Shown here: positions 1 to 10,379 of the stretch, one piece after another
Layout of the letters: the number at the start of each line of letters is the position of its first letter
Numbering within the stretch: the first letter of the stretch is position 1
Assembly (NCBI GenBank): GCA_008000375.1
Contig: SMOI01000369.1
Location: 1 to 30,037 of the forward strand
Origin: Poteriospumella lacustris
Lineage: Eukaryota > Sar > Chrysophyceae > Chromulinales > Dinobryaceae
Direction of reading: 5' to 3'
Length of the DNA: 30,037 bases
Notes under the pieces: model-generated
The model's input: only the letters and a program-made list of their open reading frames with translations
Told to the model about the DNA's origin: nothing
The model's database searches: none
Position numbers and translations under genes: made by a program

Positions 1-3000
1 CGTTTGTATAGATGGAAGAATGCAATAAGCGCACATAAGTACGGTTTCACTAAGGGTCCTCGCGCTTAGCTCTGGTTAAATGATTAATTGCCAATTAATT
101 GCAATTAATTGGAGACTTATTTAATTTTTCCCTAGCCCTGGTCATCATGATCATCATCGTCGTCATGCATATCACCCAGCCTCTCATTTGTGCGCACTCA
201 GACCGACTAATGCGTTTTTGTGAGAGAAGATCTGCCACGGCAATTAAAAAAACCGCTGTTTGAGTGGCGCTTAAGTGGACTGCGGAGTCCCAAGAATTGC
301 AGCAGCGTTCCCCAGCAGTTGACTGCAAATCGCGCATTTGAAGGATTTCTTCGCGCAGTCTTTTTTTCTTTGCATTAGCGTATTCAGGGAAGAACGCTTT
401 CAGCGCTAAACGCTAAAAATCAGGATGACTAGCAATGTTATTTGCTGTCCAATCGTGTTGGGGTATGCAGTTCATTCGCGAATCTAGGTAATTAAAAAGT
501 AAGTATCAAGAATTCAGAACGAATGCGATGGATACCTTGAATTTCTCTGCTTTATATTTTCTGAGTCAGATTCACTGCGTCAGCCAGAAGACAGAAGCCA
601 GAAGACAGAACAGAACATCGTCAACATGTTGCTCTACTCCGTACACAAGCCTTCAAAACCACACAGTACCGATAACTGAAACCATCCGTGGCCACACTTA
701 ATTTGCCAATGATTTCAAATCAATTTGCTTCCTCACGACAAGGTTATTAATTAAGTGCCCTCTTAGCAGGTAGGCAAATGATTAATTGGCTTTTGAAAAA
801 CTTACCAATTCCCTTAGTGAAACAGTAGTATACTACTGTGGCTACAGGGTCAGGACGCTTTTATTGGATGTCGCTCCCCCAGATGTCGTGTCGCCTTTGG
901 GAATCTAGGTTTGCACTGGACAGATTGTGTTGTTCTTGCACCGTTTGTATAGATGGAAGAATGCAATAAGCGCACATAAGTACGGTTTCACTAAGGGTCC
1001 TCGCGCTTAGCTCTGGTTAAATGATTAATTGCCAATTAATTGCAATTAATTGGAGACTTATTTAATTTTTCCCTAGCCCTGGTCATCATGATCATCATCG
1101 TCGTCATGCATATCACCCAGCCTCTCATTTGTGCGCACTCAGACCGACTAATGCGTTTTTGTGAGAGAAGATCTGCCACGGCAATTAAAAAAACCGCTGT
1201 TTGAGTGGCGCTTAAGTGGACTGCGGAGTCCCAAGAATTGCAGCAGCGTTCCCCAGCAGTTGACTGCAAATCGCGCATTTGAAGGATTTCTTCGCGCAGT
1301 CTTTTTTTCTTTGCATTAGCGTATTCAGGGAAGAACGCTTTCAGCGCTAAACGCTAAAAATCAGGATGACTAGCAATGTTATTTGCTGTCCAATCGTGTT
1401 GGGGTATGCAGTTCATTCGCGAATCTAGGTAATTAAAAAGTAAGTATCAAGAATTCAGAACGAATGCGATGGATACCTTGAATTTCTCTGCTTTATATTT
1501 TCTGAGTCAGATTCACTGCGTCAGCCAGAAGACAGAAGCCAGAAGACAGAACAGAACATCGTCAACATGTTGCTCTACTCCGTACACAAGCCTTCAAAAC
1601 CACACAGTACCGATAACTGAAACCATCCGTGGCCACACTTAATTTGCCAATGATTTCAAATCAATTTGCTTCCTCACGACAAGGTTATTAATTAAGTGCC
1701 CTCTTAGCAGGTAGGCAAATGATTAATTGGCTTTTGAAAAACTTACCAATTCCCTTAGTGAAACAGTAGTATACTACTGTGGCTACAGGGTCAGGACGCT
1801 TTTATTGGATGTCGCTCCCCCAGATGTCGTGTCGCCTTTGGGAATCTAGGTTTGCACTGGACAGATTGTGTTGTTCTTGCACCGTTTGTATAGATGGAAG
1901 AATGCAATAAGCGCACATAAGTACGGTTTCACTAAGGGTCCTCGCGCTTAGCTCTGGTTAAATGATTAATTGCCAATTAATTGCAATTAATTGGAGACTT
2001 ATTTAATTTTTCCCTAGCCCTGGTCATCATGATCATCATCGTCGTCATGCATATCACCCAGCCTCTCATTTGTGCGCACTCAGACCGACTAATGCGTTTT
2101 TGTGAGAGAAGATCTGCCACGGCAATTAAAAAAACCGCTGTTTGAGTGGCGCTTAAGTGGACTGCGGAGTCCCAAGAATTGCAGCAGCGTTCCCCAGCAG
2201 TTGACTGCAAATCGCGCATTTGAAGGATTTCTTCGCGCAGTCTTTTTTTCTTTGCATTAGCGTATTCAGGGAAGAACGCTTTCAGCGCTAAACGCTAAAA
2301 ATCAGGATGACTAGCAATGTTATTTGCTGTCCAATCGTGTTGGGGTATGCAGTTCATTCGCGAATCTAGGTAATTAAAAAGTAAGTATCAAGAATTCAGA
2401 ACGAATGCGATGGATACCTTGAATTTCTCTGCTTTATATTTTCTGAGTCAGATTCACTGCGTCAGCCAGAAGACAGAAGCCAGAAGACAGAACAGAACAT
2501 CGTCAACATGTTGCTCTACTCCGTACACAAGCCTTCAAAACCACACAGTACCGATAACTGAAACCATCCGTGGCCACACTTAATTTGCCAATGATTTCAA
2601 ATCAATTTGCTTCCTCACGACAAGGTTATTAATTAAGTGCCCTCTTAGCAGGTAGGCAAATGATTAATTGGCTTTTGAAAAACTTACCAATTCCCTTAGT
2701 GAAACAGTAGTATACTACTGTGGCTACAGGGTCAGGACGCTTTTATTGGATGTCGCTCCCCCAGATGTCGTGTCGCCTTTGGGAATCTAGGTTTGCACTG
2801 GACAGATTGTGTTGTTCTTGCACCGTTTGTATAGATGGAAGAATGCAATAAGCGCACATAAGTACGGTTTCACTAAGGGTCCTCGCGCTTAGCTCTGGTT
2901 AAATGATTAATTGCCAATTAATTGCAATTAATTGGAGACTTATTTAATTTTTCCCTAGCCCTGGTCATCATGATCATCATCGTCGTCATGCATATCACCC

Positions 3001-4782
3001 AGCCTCTCATTTGTGCGCACTCAGACCGACTAATGCGTTTTTGTGAGAGAAGATCTGCCACGGCAATTAAAAAAACCGCTGTTTGAGTGGCGCTTAAGTG
3101 GACTGCGGAGTCCCAAGAATTGCAGCAGCGTTCCCCAGCAGTTGACTGCAAATCGCGCATTTGAAGGATTTCTTCGCGCAGTCTTTTTTTCTTTGCATTA
3201 GCGTATTCAGGGAAGAACGCTTTCAGCGCTAAACGCTAAAAATCAGGATGACTAGCAATGTTATTTGCTGTCCAATCGTGTTGGGGTATGCAGTTCATTC
3301 GCGAATCTAGGTAATTAAAAAGTAAGTATCAAGAATTCAGAACGAATGCGATGGATACCTTGAATTTCTCTGCTTTATATTTTCTGAGTCAGATTCACTG
3401 CGTCAGCCAGAAGACAGAAGCCAGAAGACAGAACAGAACATCGTCAACATGTTGCTCTACTCCGTACACAAGCCTTCAAAACCACACAGTACCGATAACT
3501 GAAACCATCCGTGGCCACACTTAATTTGCCAATGATTTCAAATCAATTTGCTTCCTCACGACAAGGTTATTAATTAAGTGCCCTCTTAGCAGGTAGGCAA
3601 ATGATTAATTGGCTTTTGAAAAACTTACCAATTCCCTTAGTGAAACAGTAGTATACTACTGTGGCTACAGGGTCAGGACGCTTTTATTGGATGTCGCTCC
3701 CCCAGATGTCGTGTCGCCTTTGGGAATCTAGGTTTGCACTGGACAGATTGTGTTGTTCTTGCACCGTTTGTATAGATGGAAGAATGCAATAAGCGCACAT
3801 AAGTACGGTTTCACTAAGGGTCCTCGCGCTTAGCTCTGGTTAAATGATTAATTGCCAATTAATTGCAATTAATTGGAGACTTATTTAATTTTTCCCTAGC
3901 CCTGGTCATCATGATCATCATCGTCGTCATGCATATCACCCAGCCTCTCATTTGTGCGCACTCAGACCGACTAATGCGTTTTTGTGAGAGAAGATCTGCC
4001 ACGGCAATTAAAAAAACCGCTGTTTGAGTGGCGCTTAAGTGGACTGCGGAGTCCCAAGAATTGCAGCAGCGTTCCCCAGCAGTTGACTGCAAATCGCGCA
4101 TTTGAAGGATTTCTTCGCGCAGTCTTTTTTTCTTTGCATTAGCGTATTCAGGGAAGAACGCTTTCAGCGCTAAACGCTAAAAATCAGGATGACTAGCAAT
4201 GTTATTTGCTGTCCAATCGTGTTGGGGTATGCAGTTCATTCGCGAATCTAGGTAATTAAAAAGTAAGTATCAAGAATTCAGAACGAATGCGATGGATACC
4301 TTGAATTTCTCTGCTTTATATTTTCTGAGTCAGATTCACTGCGTCAGCCAGAAGACAGAAGCCAGAAGACAGAACAGAACATCGTCAACATGTTGCTCTA
4401 CTCCGTACACAAGCCTTCAAAACCACACAGTACCGATAACTGAAACCATCCGTGGCCACACTTAATTTGCCAATGATTTCAAATCAATTTGCTTCCTCAC
4501 GACAAGGTTATTAATTAAGTGCCCTCTTAGCAGGTAGGCAAATGATTAATTGGCTTTTGAAAAACTTACCAATTCCCTTAGTGAAACAGTAGTATACTAC
4601 TGTGGCTACAGGGTCAGGACGCTTTTATTGGATGTCGCTCCCCCAGATGTCGTGTCGCCTTTGGGAATCTAGGTTTGCACTGGACAGATTGTGTTGTTCT
4701 TGCACCGTTTGTATAGATGGAAGAATGCAATAAGCGCACATAAGTACGGTTTCACTAAGGGTCCTCGCGCTTAGCTCTGGTT
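1..4782. repeat. Tandem satellite array, 941-bp unit, five full copies plus 77 bp
   Basis: The same sequence recurs with an exact 941-bp period (units start at 1, 942, 1883, 2824 and 3765, and a partial unit at 4706). By eye I found no difference between units. The array begins before the window and stops abruptly at 4782, 77 bases into a sixth unit, where unrelated sequence begins. Each unit has clusters of TTAATT-type AT-rich palindromes (unit 1: about 80-113, and again near 720-790), a 14-bp tandem duplication (583-596/597-610) and a perfect 18-bp palindrome (822-839). Every unit carries the same 80-codon minus-strand open frame (95-337 in unit 1). It has no recognisable domain and is probably incidental. 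No 5S rRNA, spliced-leader or snRNA gene was recognised in the unit. Such uniformity fits recently homogenised satellite DNA, or a collapsed or artificially expanded assembly. Confidence 0.97.
822..839. repeat. Perfect 18-bp palindrome in the satellite unit
   Basis: ACAGTAGTATACTACTGT reads the same on both strands. It recurs in every unit at 1763-1780, 2704-2721, 3645-3662 and 4586-4603. It could be a dimeric protein-binding site or simply part of the satellite; the function is unknown. Confidence 0.9.
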
Positions 4783-5486
4783 GTCAGTGGCCGGTTGTGT
4801 TGATACCACATGTATGATTCACGTCTCCATCGATTGAATTAATCTGACGACCGACAGCTTACATTTTTTGCTGCAGCTGCTCGGCTCGATCCTCACAGCC
4901 ACTCGTTGGATGAGTGGCTGTCCGGTGGAGCCCGGCCTGAGCTCTCTCGCAAGCGAGGGCGGCCACTCTTTCCGGCGGTTCTCCCAACTGGTCGCTCATG
5001 TTGAAGATCTGACCATTGGTCGCGCTTCTCATACGCAGCACTCCTAAAGTTTCCAACTTCTAGAACGTTCAGTCTGTCGACTGCGTCTTTAATTTACATA
5101 TATACTACAAATCATATATTTAATTGCCAACCCTAATAGCATTTGATTCATCGTGTTGTCAAGTTATTTACATCTTCTCAGCAAAACCATAGTTGGCAAT
5201 ATTTCAAAAATTTCTTTTCCTGACTCACTCATTGCTGATGTCGCATTTGAGTCGTCCCTGGAACTTGATGGCGTACTCATCCGTCTGCATGATGCCTCTG
5301 CTCAGCTGTGCACTGCTTTCCCGACGGTAGCCTGTCCGAGTTTCATGATGCTTCTACCAACTTGATATGAGCACGGCGAAGACGTCCCTATTGTTGTGTC
5401 AGTGTTGTATTTCAACTCAAGTAACGTAAACTCAAAGTAAATGAACAAAGCGATACAAAAAGGTATAGATAAAATACTTGATCAGA
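4783..5486. other. Unassigned sequence right of the satellite, with a GC-rich hairpin
   Basis: No gene could be recognised. The part at about 4860-5040 is GC-rich against AT-rich surroundings. It holds a perfect 10-bp stem (ACAGCCACTC at 4895-4904 against GAGTGGCTGT at 4912-4921, 7-nt loop). A 65-codon minus-strand frame (4859-5056) and a 70-codon plus-strand frame (5153-5365) are open but match nothing I know. They are not called as genes. Confidence 0.5.
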
Positions 5487-5800
5487 GTTGCTCTTTGCTA
5501 TGGTCTGAACGCGCGAGACATCCGCGACAAATGCGCGCGCGCGCATCTCGAGCACGAAAATATCCATAAGTTGGTCGGTAAACGGAGAACACGCGACGAA
5601 AGACAAACCCGTTGTCTGAGCGCGCGCTTCGCGAGCACTTGAACCGAACCGTCCGTGCTAAGCGCGAACGGCAACAAGTGACATGTGGTGGAACCGACCG
5701 ACCGTCTCGTGACGAAAGTAAACAGGTGGAGTACGTCTACTCGTGTGAAACGAACGCTAATAATGAGCGACATGCACGCGCGCTAAGCGCCCACTCAAAC
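5487..5800 (+). repeat. GC-hairpin repeat family, copy C (truncated)
   Basis: This is a degenerate copy of the repeat seen at 25271-25801 and 29097-29570. It shares the block TTGCTCTTTGCTATGGTCTG with copy B, the GAGCGCGCGC-TTC-GCG hairpin start, the CCGT...ACGG hairpin arms, and GTACGTCTACTCGTGTGAAA near its right end. The left terminal part with the inverted CCACAAGG motif is missing, and the right end runs into the 5807-5934 repeat. The shared segments identify the family, and the lower identity suggests it is older than copies A and B. Confidence 0.7.
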
Positions 5801-5806
5801 GGCTGT

Positions 5807-5934
5807 GACATGTGACAAGCGACATGTGACAAGTGACATTGTACACACACATACATACATACAGACACGGCGAAACTTGGACCCCCCACACCCCCTAAAG
5901 GCCTCTCCAATCACAGTGGTGATTGCTTCGGAAC
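5807..5934 (+). repeat. Left arm of a long-range inverted repeat
   Basis: This 128-bp segment is the reverse complement of 16492-16596, with near-perfect identity from the GACATTGTACAC block to the ...GCTTCGGAAC end. The arms differ mainly in the length of an AC/ATAC microsatellite and in one extra ACATGTGAC-type unit. It contains a 7-bp hairpin (CAATCAC/GTGATTG, about 5907-5924) and a run of pyrimidine-rich GGACCCCCCACACCCCC. It may be a terminal or subterminal repeat of a mobile element, or two separate insertions of the same repeat in opposite orientation. Confidence 0.85.
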
Positions 5935-6753
5935 TCATCAATTGGTCAACTAAGTCTTTTCTATATGGCCCTTTTCCGTTATTTTGTTGTATTGGTGAGC
6001 CGCCACATCCACGTTTCGCCCCAAAAGGAAAATCCCACTGCCTTTGGGGCCAGTTGGCCCTACAAGGACTTTGGCAGGTCACAGGTCGTCCTTCATTTTC
6101 TTATTTCAAACATTTTATTTCAAGCAATGGAATGCCGCCACACAGCGCTGGGGGTTGTTGATAAATCAACCTGTAAAGATAGCATCAGAAATATATATAT
6201 TTTTGAAACGGCCCAAAACCGCCTTTCAAGAACGAGTACAAGTCGTTCAATACGCCGTGTTTGTCTACGGATCGCCGCTTGTCGCTTGTGTTCCGTTGAC
6301 TCTTCTGCCCGCTTTGCTGCTTTTTCGCTTGGTAATGTAAATGTTCTTTCGCTTTCTTCCGAGTTGCCTTCGCGGCTTTCAAAATAATCACCACAGGGGG
6401 GAGGTGCCGACCAAGCTTGAACTTCTGGATGGCTCGGATGGTTCCAGGGAGCACTAGAAACGCCACCGATGCGACATCCAATCTTCGTTGTTCATGGCTT
6501 CATTCCACTCCTGCAGGGATGCGCTTCATTCATTCATCGTGCACGGATGTCGATTGTTTATGAAGCACAGAGCAATGTTGGCCGTGAAGGTGTGACGACT
6601 ACCTTAGGTACCAATGGGGCCAAACTTGTTCTCGGCATATGGCTCCTTGACCCGCCGAAAGGTGAAAACGTAAACTCTTAAAGGTGAAGCGCCACGGACG
6701 CACGCGAAAGTTTTAAGTGATAAATAGAAAGCGACAAGTGACGAGAAGGATAT
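5935..6753. other. No recognised gene (probably decayed element sequence)
   Basis: Several frames of 70-150 codons are open on both strands but overlap one another and show no domain I can name. The minus frame 6185-6481 is Lys-rich. The stretch leads directly into a gypsy integrase fragment, so some of it may be upstream gypsy Pol too decayed to recognise. Confidence 0.4.
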
Positions 6754-6903
6754 TGCCACTTGGTGGTAATCATTGATTGCTTCTCGCGATTTGTGGAATT
6801 ATACACACTAAAGTCAACATCAGCAATGGAAGCAGCCAAAGCAAATGCTTGTTGCATCATTGTGGACGATATGGAGTCCACAATGATTCCAGCAGTTGCG
6901 TAA
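6754..6903 (+). pseudogene. Ty3/gypsy integrase core fragment
   Basis: The plus-strand frame reads CHLVVIIDCFSRFVELY, followed by LKSTSAMEAAKA. This is the first part of a retroviral-type (rve) integrase core as found in gypsy elements; the Asp of IIDCFSRF (codon 6775-6777) is the first catalytic acidic residue. The frame ends at a TAA (6901-6903) before the second catalytic Asp, and no intact zinc-binding N-terminus was found upstream. An integrase would insert the cDNA copy into chromosomes; this fragment is only about 50 codons and cannot function. Neighbours are unrelated relics, consistent with nested insertion and decay. Confidence 0.7.
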
Positions 6904-7199
6904 ATGCCTAAAAATGCTTCAAGACATTGCCACAAGTTCATTAACGCACCGAACGTTGAATTGGTTGACTTTCTCGACAGCATTCGATAGCTTGACGGAA
7001 TTGTCTCTCAATCAATTCTTTTTGGTATTGGCGACTTTGAAGACCCCCTCAGTCGTGTGTTCTCCACAGGCCCCACGCAGGAAAACGCATCTTCCTCCGC
7101 TTCGGCGATGTCAGTGGGCACAATTCGGATGAAGTGCTTCTTGACTCTTCTGCGTCTACGCCACGCAGTGTCACTCAGCGCAATGGAGGTCTAGTTCGA
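6904..7199. other. Unassigned stretch between integrase and transposase relics
   Basis: Short plus-strand frames continue here (for example a frame reading DGIVSQSILFGIGDFEDP near 6985-7040). They may belong to the N-terminal part of the Harbinger-like pseudogene or the end of the gypsy fragment. No motif decides between these. Confidence 0.35.
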
Positions 7200-7960
7200 G
7201 TGGGCCGGTTCAACCAGTAGTGGATCAAGCGGATGTTGAAGGTGTATATGGACAGTTGCACCCTTTCTACAAGGGCTTCCTCTCATTCATGAGCAACTCT
7301 TGGAAACGAAGCCAAATCGAGCAATGGAAAGCTTTTCATGTGGATGTTGCCCAGGACTAAGACCGCTTTATCGAACGGATTGAGAATCAGAATAAGGCTG
7401 TCGCAGTTATCGATTTACATCGCTTTGTGGGATCCATTTGGGCGATCGTTGGCACGTTCTCTGCTACGTGTCGCCTGAAAACGGACCGCAATGACATTGA
7501 TGAGGAAGGAAGACCGCAATTATACAAATTACAAACGTTGTCATGCCCACAAGTTGCTTCTCCTTACCTCCCACTTTGATAAATACATACCTGGAAGTTG
7601 CCCCAGGGGCTGCCGCAGACAGTGGTCTCTACAACAGACATATGTCTGCGCGACAACCTTATCGGGGAAGCTCTTTCCCTGTTATCGATAATGCCCTCCA
7701 GTCCACAATGCAAATTATTGCCCACGATGGTACAAACGTCATCCCATTTGTATATCTCACAAGTGCGAGAGATTTTAAACTCGAGCCTTTCCAGAGACCG
7801 CATGGTTTCCGAGCATGGGAATCGATTCATTAAAGGCTGGGCAGTCTTACGGGGACGAAGTGATTATGTACTGTTTGACAACGAAGACGATTATCGTGAA
7901 GCTGTGGAAATCTGTTGGGCATTGCACAACTTTAGAACGTTTTACCGCGATCGATCATAG
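7200..7960 (+). pseudogene. PIF/Harbinger-like DDE transposase, frameshifted
   Basis: The pieces lie in order but in different frames. First is a helical segment with an in-frame stop (about 7209-7361). Next is WAIVGTFSATCR (about 7439-7474), matching the family's DGT...CRP motif but with Val in place of the first catalytic Asp (codon 7448-7450). Then come YTNYKRCHAHKLLLL (about 7519-7563) and, one frame over, APGAAADSGLYNRH (about 7600-7640), where the family has its second Asp. Last is VSEHGNRFIKGWAVLRG with EICWALHNF (about 7805-7935), the typical end carrying the catalytic Glu. An intact protein would cut and paste a DNA transposon. At least two frameshifts, a stop and a lost Asp mark it as dead. 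The family assignment rests on motif order and the C-terminal LHNF-type ending. Confidence 0.55.
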
Positions 7961-7984
7961 AGGCATCGTAACTATTTAATTGTG

Positions 7985-8513
7985 TTACAATTTCAATACG
8001 ATTCAGTCTGACTCTTCATCAGGCCGAACAGCTCGATCGCTGCCCTTTACTCGGCTTTCTTCGTGGTGCGAGCCCCTTGAGCAGGTCGGCGGTATCATTG
8101 TCACCGCCACTTCTCAAAGCGCGGCGAAGTCAATCTTCATGCCGACGTCTGAGCCGCGGCCCCCACGAGGTCGTCACTTCCTTGAAGCGTTTATCACCTC
8201 GGTGATTTAGTCGCGGTCCATGCTCGTGATGAACAGGTCGTCGACGTGCAGGGCGATGGTGACCTATGGTTTCCCGCCCTGGCTTCGGTTCAGCTCGTCT
8301 CTGGCGTTGCGTCAGAACCCCCATCGCCTTCAGCACTTCGATCATCGTGTCGTTCCACAGCTTCGCCGCCTCTACGCATCCGTAGAAGGCTCGACGTAGT
8401 CGTTGTACGTCACTTCCATCTCGCAGAGGATGCTAGCCAGCTCCTTTCGGAGGCGCACGGTCACCCCTATATCGGCCATGTTGGCGTTGAAAGCGCCGCT
8501 ATCGTGCTGGAGG
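7985..8513 (-). pseudogene. Ty1/copia reverse transcriptase fragment
   Basis: On the minus strand the order is ADIGVTVRLRKELASILCEM, then after a frameshift FYGCVEAAKLWNDTMIEVLK (about 8328-8387). After another shift comes ALHVDDLFITSMDRD, with HVDD at 8237-8248 in the place of the catalytic YVDD. YGC-x-EAA-KLW and xVDD are hallmarks of copia-group reverse transcriptase. The tail decays toward 7985, where the plus-strand Harbinger relic begins. At least three frame changes make it non-functional. It follows directly from the copia-type segment at 8514-8696, so both are probably parts of one inserted copy with an internal deletion. Confidence 0.75.
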
Positions 8514-8696
8514 TTACTGGCATGGCGGCTTGCAATCCTCGAAGCTGCACCGCAGGTCGCGACGCATGTCGAGCTTGCGGTCGTATGGTCTTGTTCGGTC
8601 CGTGCTCGACGCGGTTGGTTGGAAGTTTATCGACCGGACGCAGAAGAGCACGGCGAACTGGAGCATCAGTCGGGGCATGGTGTACGGCAGCGCGTG
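8514..8696 (-). pseudogene. Copia Pol segment (integrase C-terminal region)
   Basis: The frame reads HALPYTMPRLMLQFAVLFCV, then RSINFQPTASSTD, then RRDLRCSFEDC. This resembles the region between the integrase core and reverse transcriptase of copia elements (typically LPY-x-L...NM-x-PT...RDLR-x-x-FGDY). It is fused in frame to a gypsy integrase tail at its upstream side (8697-8786), so the 91-codon frame 8514-8786 is a chimera. It ends in a stop next to the reverse transcriptase fragment. Confidence 0.6.
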
Positions 8697-9312
8697 TTCG
8701 TTCACATCGATTGCCACCATTCGAAAGGTACCTTTCCATGGAGTCCCCAACTTTCTTTTTTGTGCCAGATGTTTCAGAAGTACCAATTCTCCAATTGCAA
8801 CTGAGCTTGTTTTTGATTGCTTGTTCCCTCTTGACGACGATACTTTTCCGTTTCAGTCGAGTTTTGATGTTCTTTTTCACCAACTCCGACTGAATCTGCG
8901 ACTGAAGTGATTGCTGCCGCAATCACTTCCTCTGGTTTGGTTTGCATCTTTTTTTGCCCATGCATTTACATCCATACTTGTATTTTAATCGTTGAGTTCG
9001 TCATGACCTAGCATCAATACCCATCAATAACCCCCTGTCCAGATCAATGCGATTTCCAAAAACGATATCACTCATTCCCATTGCTTCATGCTTTGTCGCA
9101 TTTATTATTCTCTGCACTAAAGGGATGTACCATTCCCATTCATCCACCGTTTGTTCATTTTGAAAGATAACGTTATCTAAGTGTTATTTCACTGATACCA
9201 TTTTCTTCATGGCTATATGGCAATGTCAGCTCATGTTCAACAACCATCATTTCCATTAACATGTCCATGACACCATTGACATATTGACCATTGTCTGAGT
9301 GAATGGTTGTAG
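8697..9312 (-). pseudogene. Ty3/gypsy integrase fragment with GPY/F-like tail
   Basis: The minus strand reads TTIHSDNGQYVN, with the second catalytic Asp at codon 9293-9295. LPYSHEENGISE follows, with the third catalytic Glu near 9188-9190. Then come WYIPLVQRIINATKHEAMG and FGNRIDLDRGLL, the integrase core order of gypsy elements. Further down, LVLLKHLAQKRKLGTPWKG with FRMVAI matches the GPY/F module that follows the core. Frame changes occur in between (around 9000 and 8880-8800). The first catalytic Asp is not in this fragment; a plus-strand fragment at 6754-6903 supplies that part, but in opposite orientation. The upstream edge lies near 9312, where a D/E-rich frame without known motif begins. 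Confidence 0.75.
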
Positions 9313-9879
9313 TCCAACCAAATTATCTGCACCAGGATTTATAAGCCGTTCATCATCAAAATCATCGTCGATGTCGGTGTCCTCATCAGAAGCCTGTCCG
9401 TCGTTATTGTCCACCGATAGACTTTGTTTTCAAAATATCCTCTCTGCTTTCAATGACCATTCTGACAGCTTCATTCTCCACCAAACTGGGGTTTGATAAA
9501 TTGCCAAGAAGGTGTTCAATGCTGTTCATCTCGTTTACAATCGATTCTGAAGGAAAGCATATCATCACAACAACCGAGGATACTATAGTTGTCACTACTT
9601 GTTATCTGCCGACAACTGTTTCGGGACAGCCTCTGCCGAAAATGAAGCGGGTTCCCAATCTTTGTCCGACCGCGCTTAATACAGCTCTGGAGCGCTTTCT
9701 CCTGAGAGCAAGAATTGTTTGTAGACCTCGAGTGGTTGCTACTGAATCCATTGTACGAGAGATATTGTGAAATGATTGCAATAATGCAATTGTGCTTCGG
9801 TCCTGCTGCGAAGCTTCTTGGAGTTCTTGTCTGCGCTCGGAAGGAATTTCTTGGTTTTCCAAGAAAACTCATTTTGTGC
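9313..9879 (-). other. Unrecognised open frames upstream of the gypsy integrase relic
   Basis: On the minus strand a D/E-rich stretch (about 9335-9410, with DEDTDIDDDFDDERL) is followed upstream by overlapping frames of 63, 118 and 86 codons (9404-9595, 9516-9872, 9602-9862). None shows a motif I know. The position suggests linker or host sequence between a copia RT fragment and the gypsy integrase fragment. Confidence 0.3.
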
Positions 9880-10230
9880 TTCCAGCTTTCTCTAAGATAT
9901 TCCGTACCCCGCTCGGATGTACTCGTGAAGACGAGCTTTACGAGATTCTTTGGTAGCCGTACGACGTGGCTGTCGGCGAGCTTCCTGTGCAGATAGGCAC
10001 TAGGGAAGTCGACGGTTTCAATCGATACTTAGGTGCTGTTTCGATACTTACATGCAATGGAACCATGACCGTTTCGTGATAAGCAGTGAATCTCCCCAGT
10101 GTTGTTCAAGTTTGGATCCGTAGATGCCCACCTGCCTCAAACCGCGCTTTGACGTTGTCAAACCCTCCTCAGATGACAAGGATCTCTTTGACAAACATGC
10201 AGTACGGCAGCACATTACTTTTGCTGTTTG
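9880..10230 (-). pseudogene. Copia reverse transcriptase N-terminal fragment
   Basis: The minus strand contains FVKEILVI, a stop, then GGFDNVKARFEAGGHLRIQT (about 10107-10170), matching the copia KARLVAGG motif. After a frameshift comes TVDFPSAYLHRKLADSHVVR, then LPKNLVKLV (about 9930-10015), matching the region around the first catalytic Asp (VDI-x-xAYL in the family; the Asp codon here is 10008-10010). Stops and shifts show it is dead. It lies downstream, on the same strand, of the RNase H fragment at 10380-10800, so the natural order RT then RNase H is inverted. The two therefore come from separate insertions or a rearranged copy. Confidence 0.6.
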
Positions 10231-10379
10231 TCTTGGAAGAGTTTATTGGCATCCACGTCTTCTTAGCAATGGTTCAGCTTTTACCTACTTGCAGCTATTG
10301 CAGCTATTACATAGTGACATTCGCCTGAGGTCCGTTGCACATTGTCTTGGGGTGGTTCATCAAGTTCGCACGAAGTTTG

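Noticed and set aside
95-337. An 80-codon minus-strand frame repeated in every satellite unit
   Set aside because: It repeats only because the unit repeats; it has low-complexity Met/Thr runs and no domain, and nothing shows it is translated.
1-4782. CRISPR array or rDNA-type gene array
   Set aside because: The 941-bp units have no short repeat-spacer pattern, and no 5S, 18S, snRNA or spliced-leader sequence was found in the unit.
5612-6161. Plus frames of 67, 118 and 154 codons
   Set aside because: They run through the GC-hairpin repeat and the inverted-repeat arm and overlap one another; their translations reflect repeat DNA.
8246-8893. A 215-codon plus-strand frame
   Set aside because: It is the complement of the copia and gypsy Pol fragments on the minus strand, which explain the sequence by motifs.
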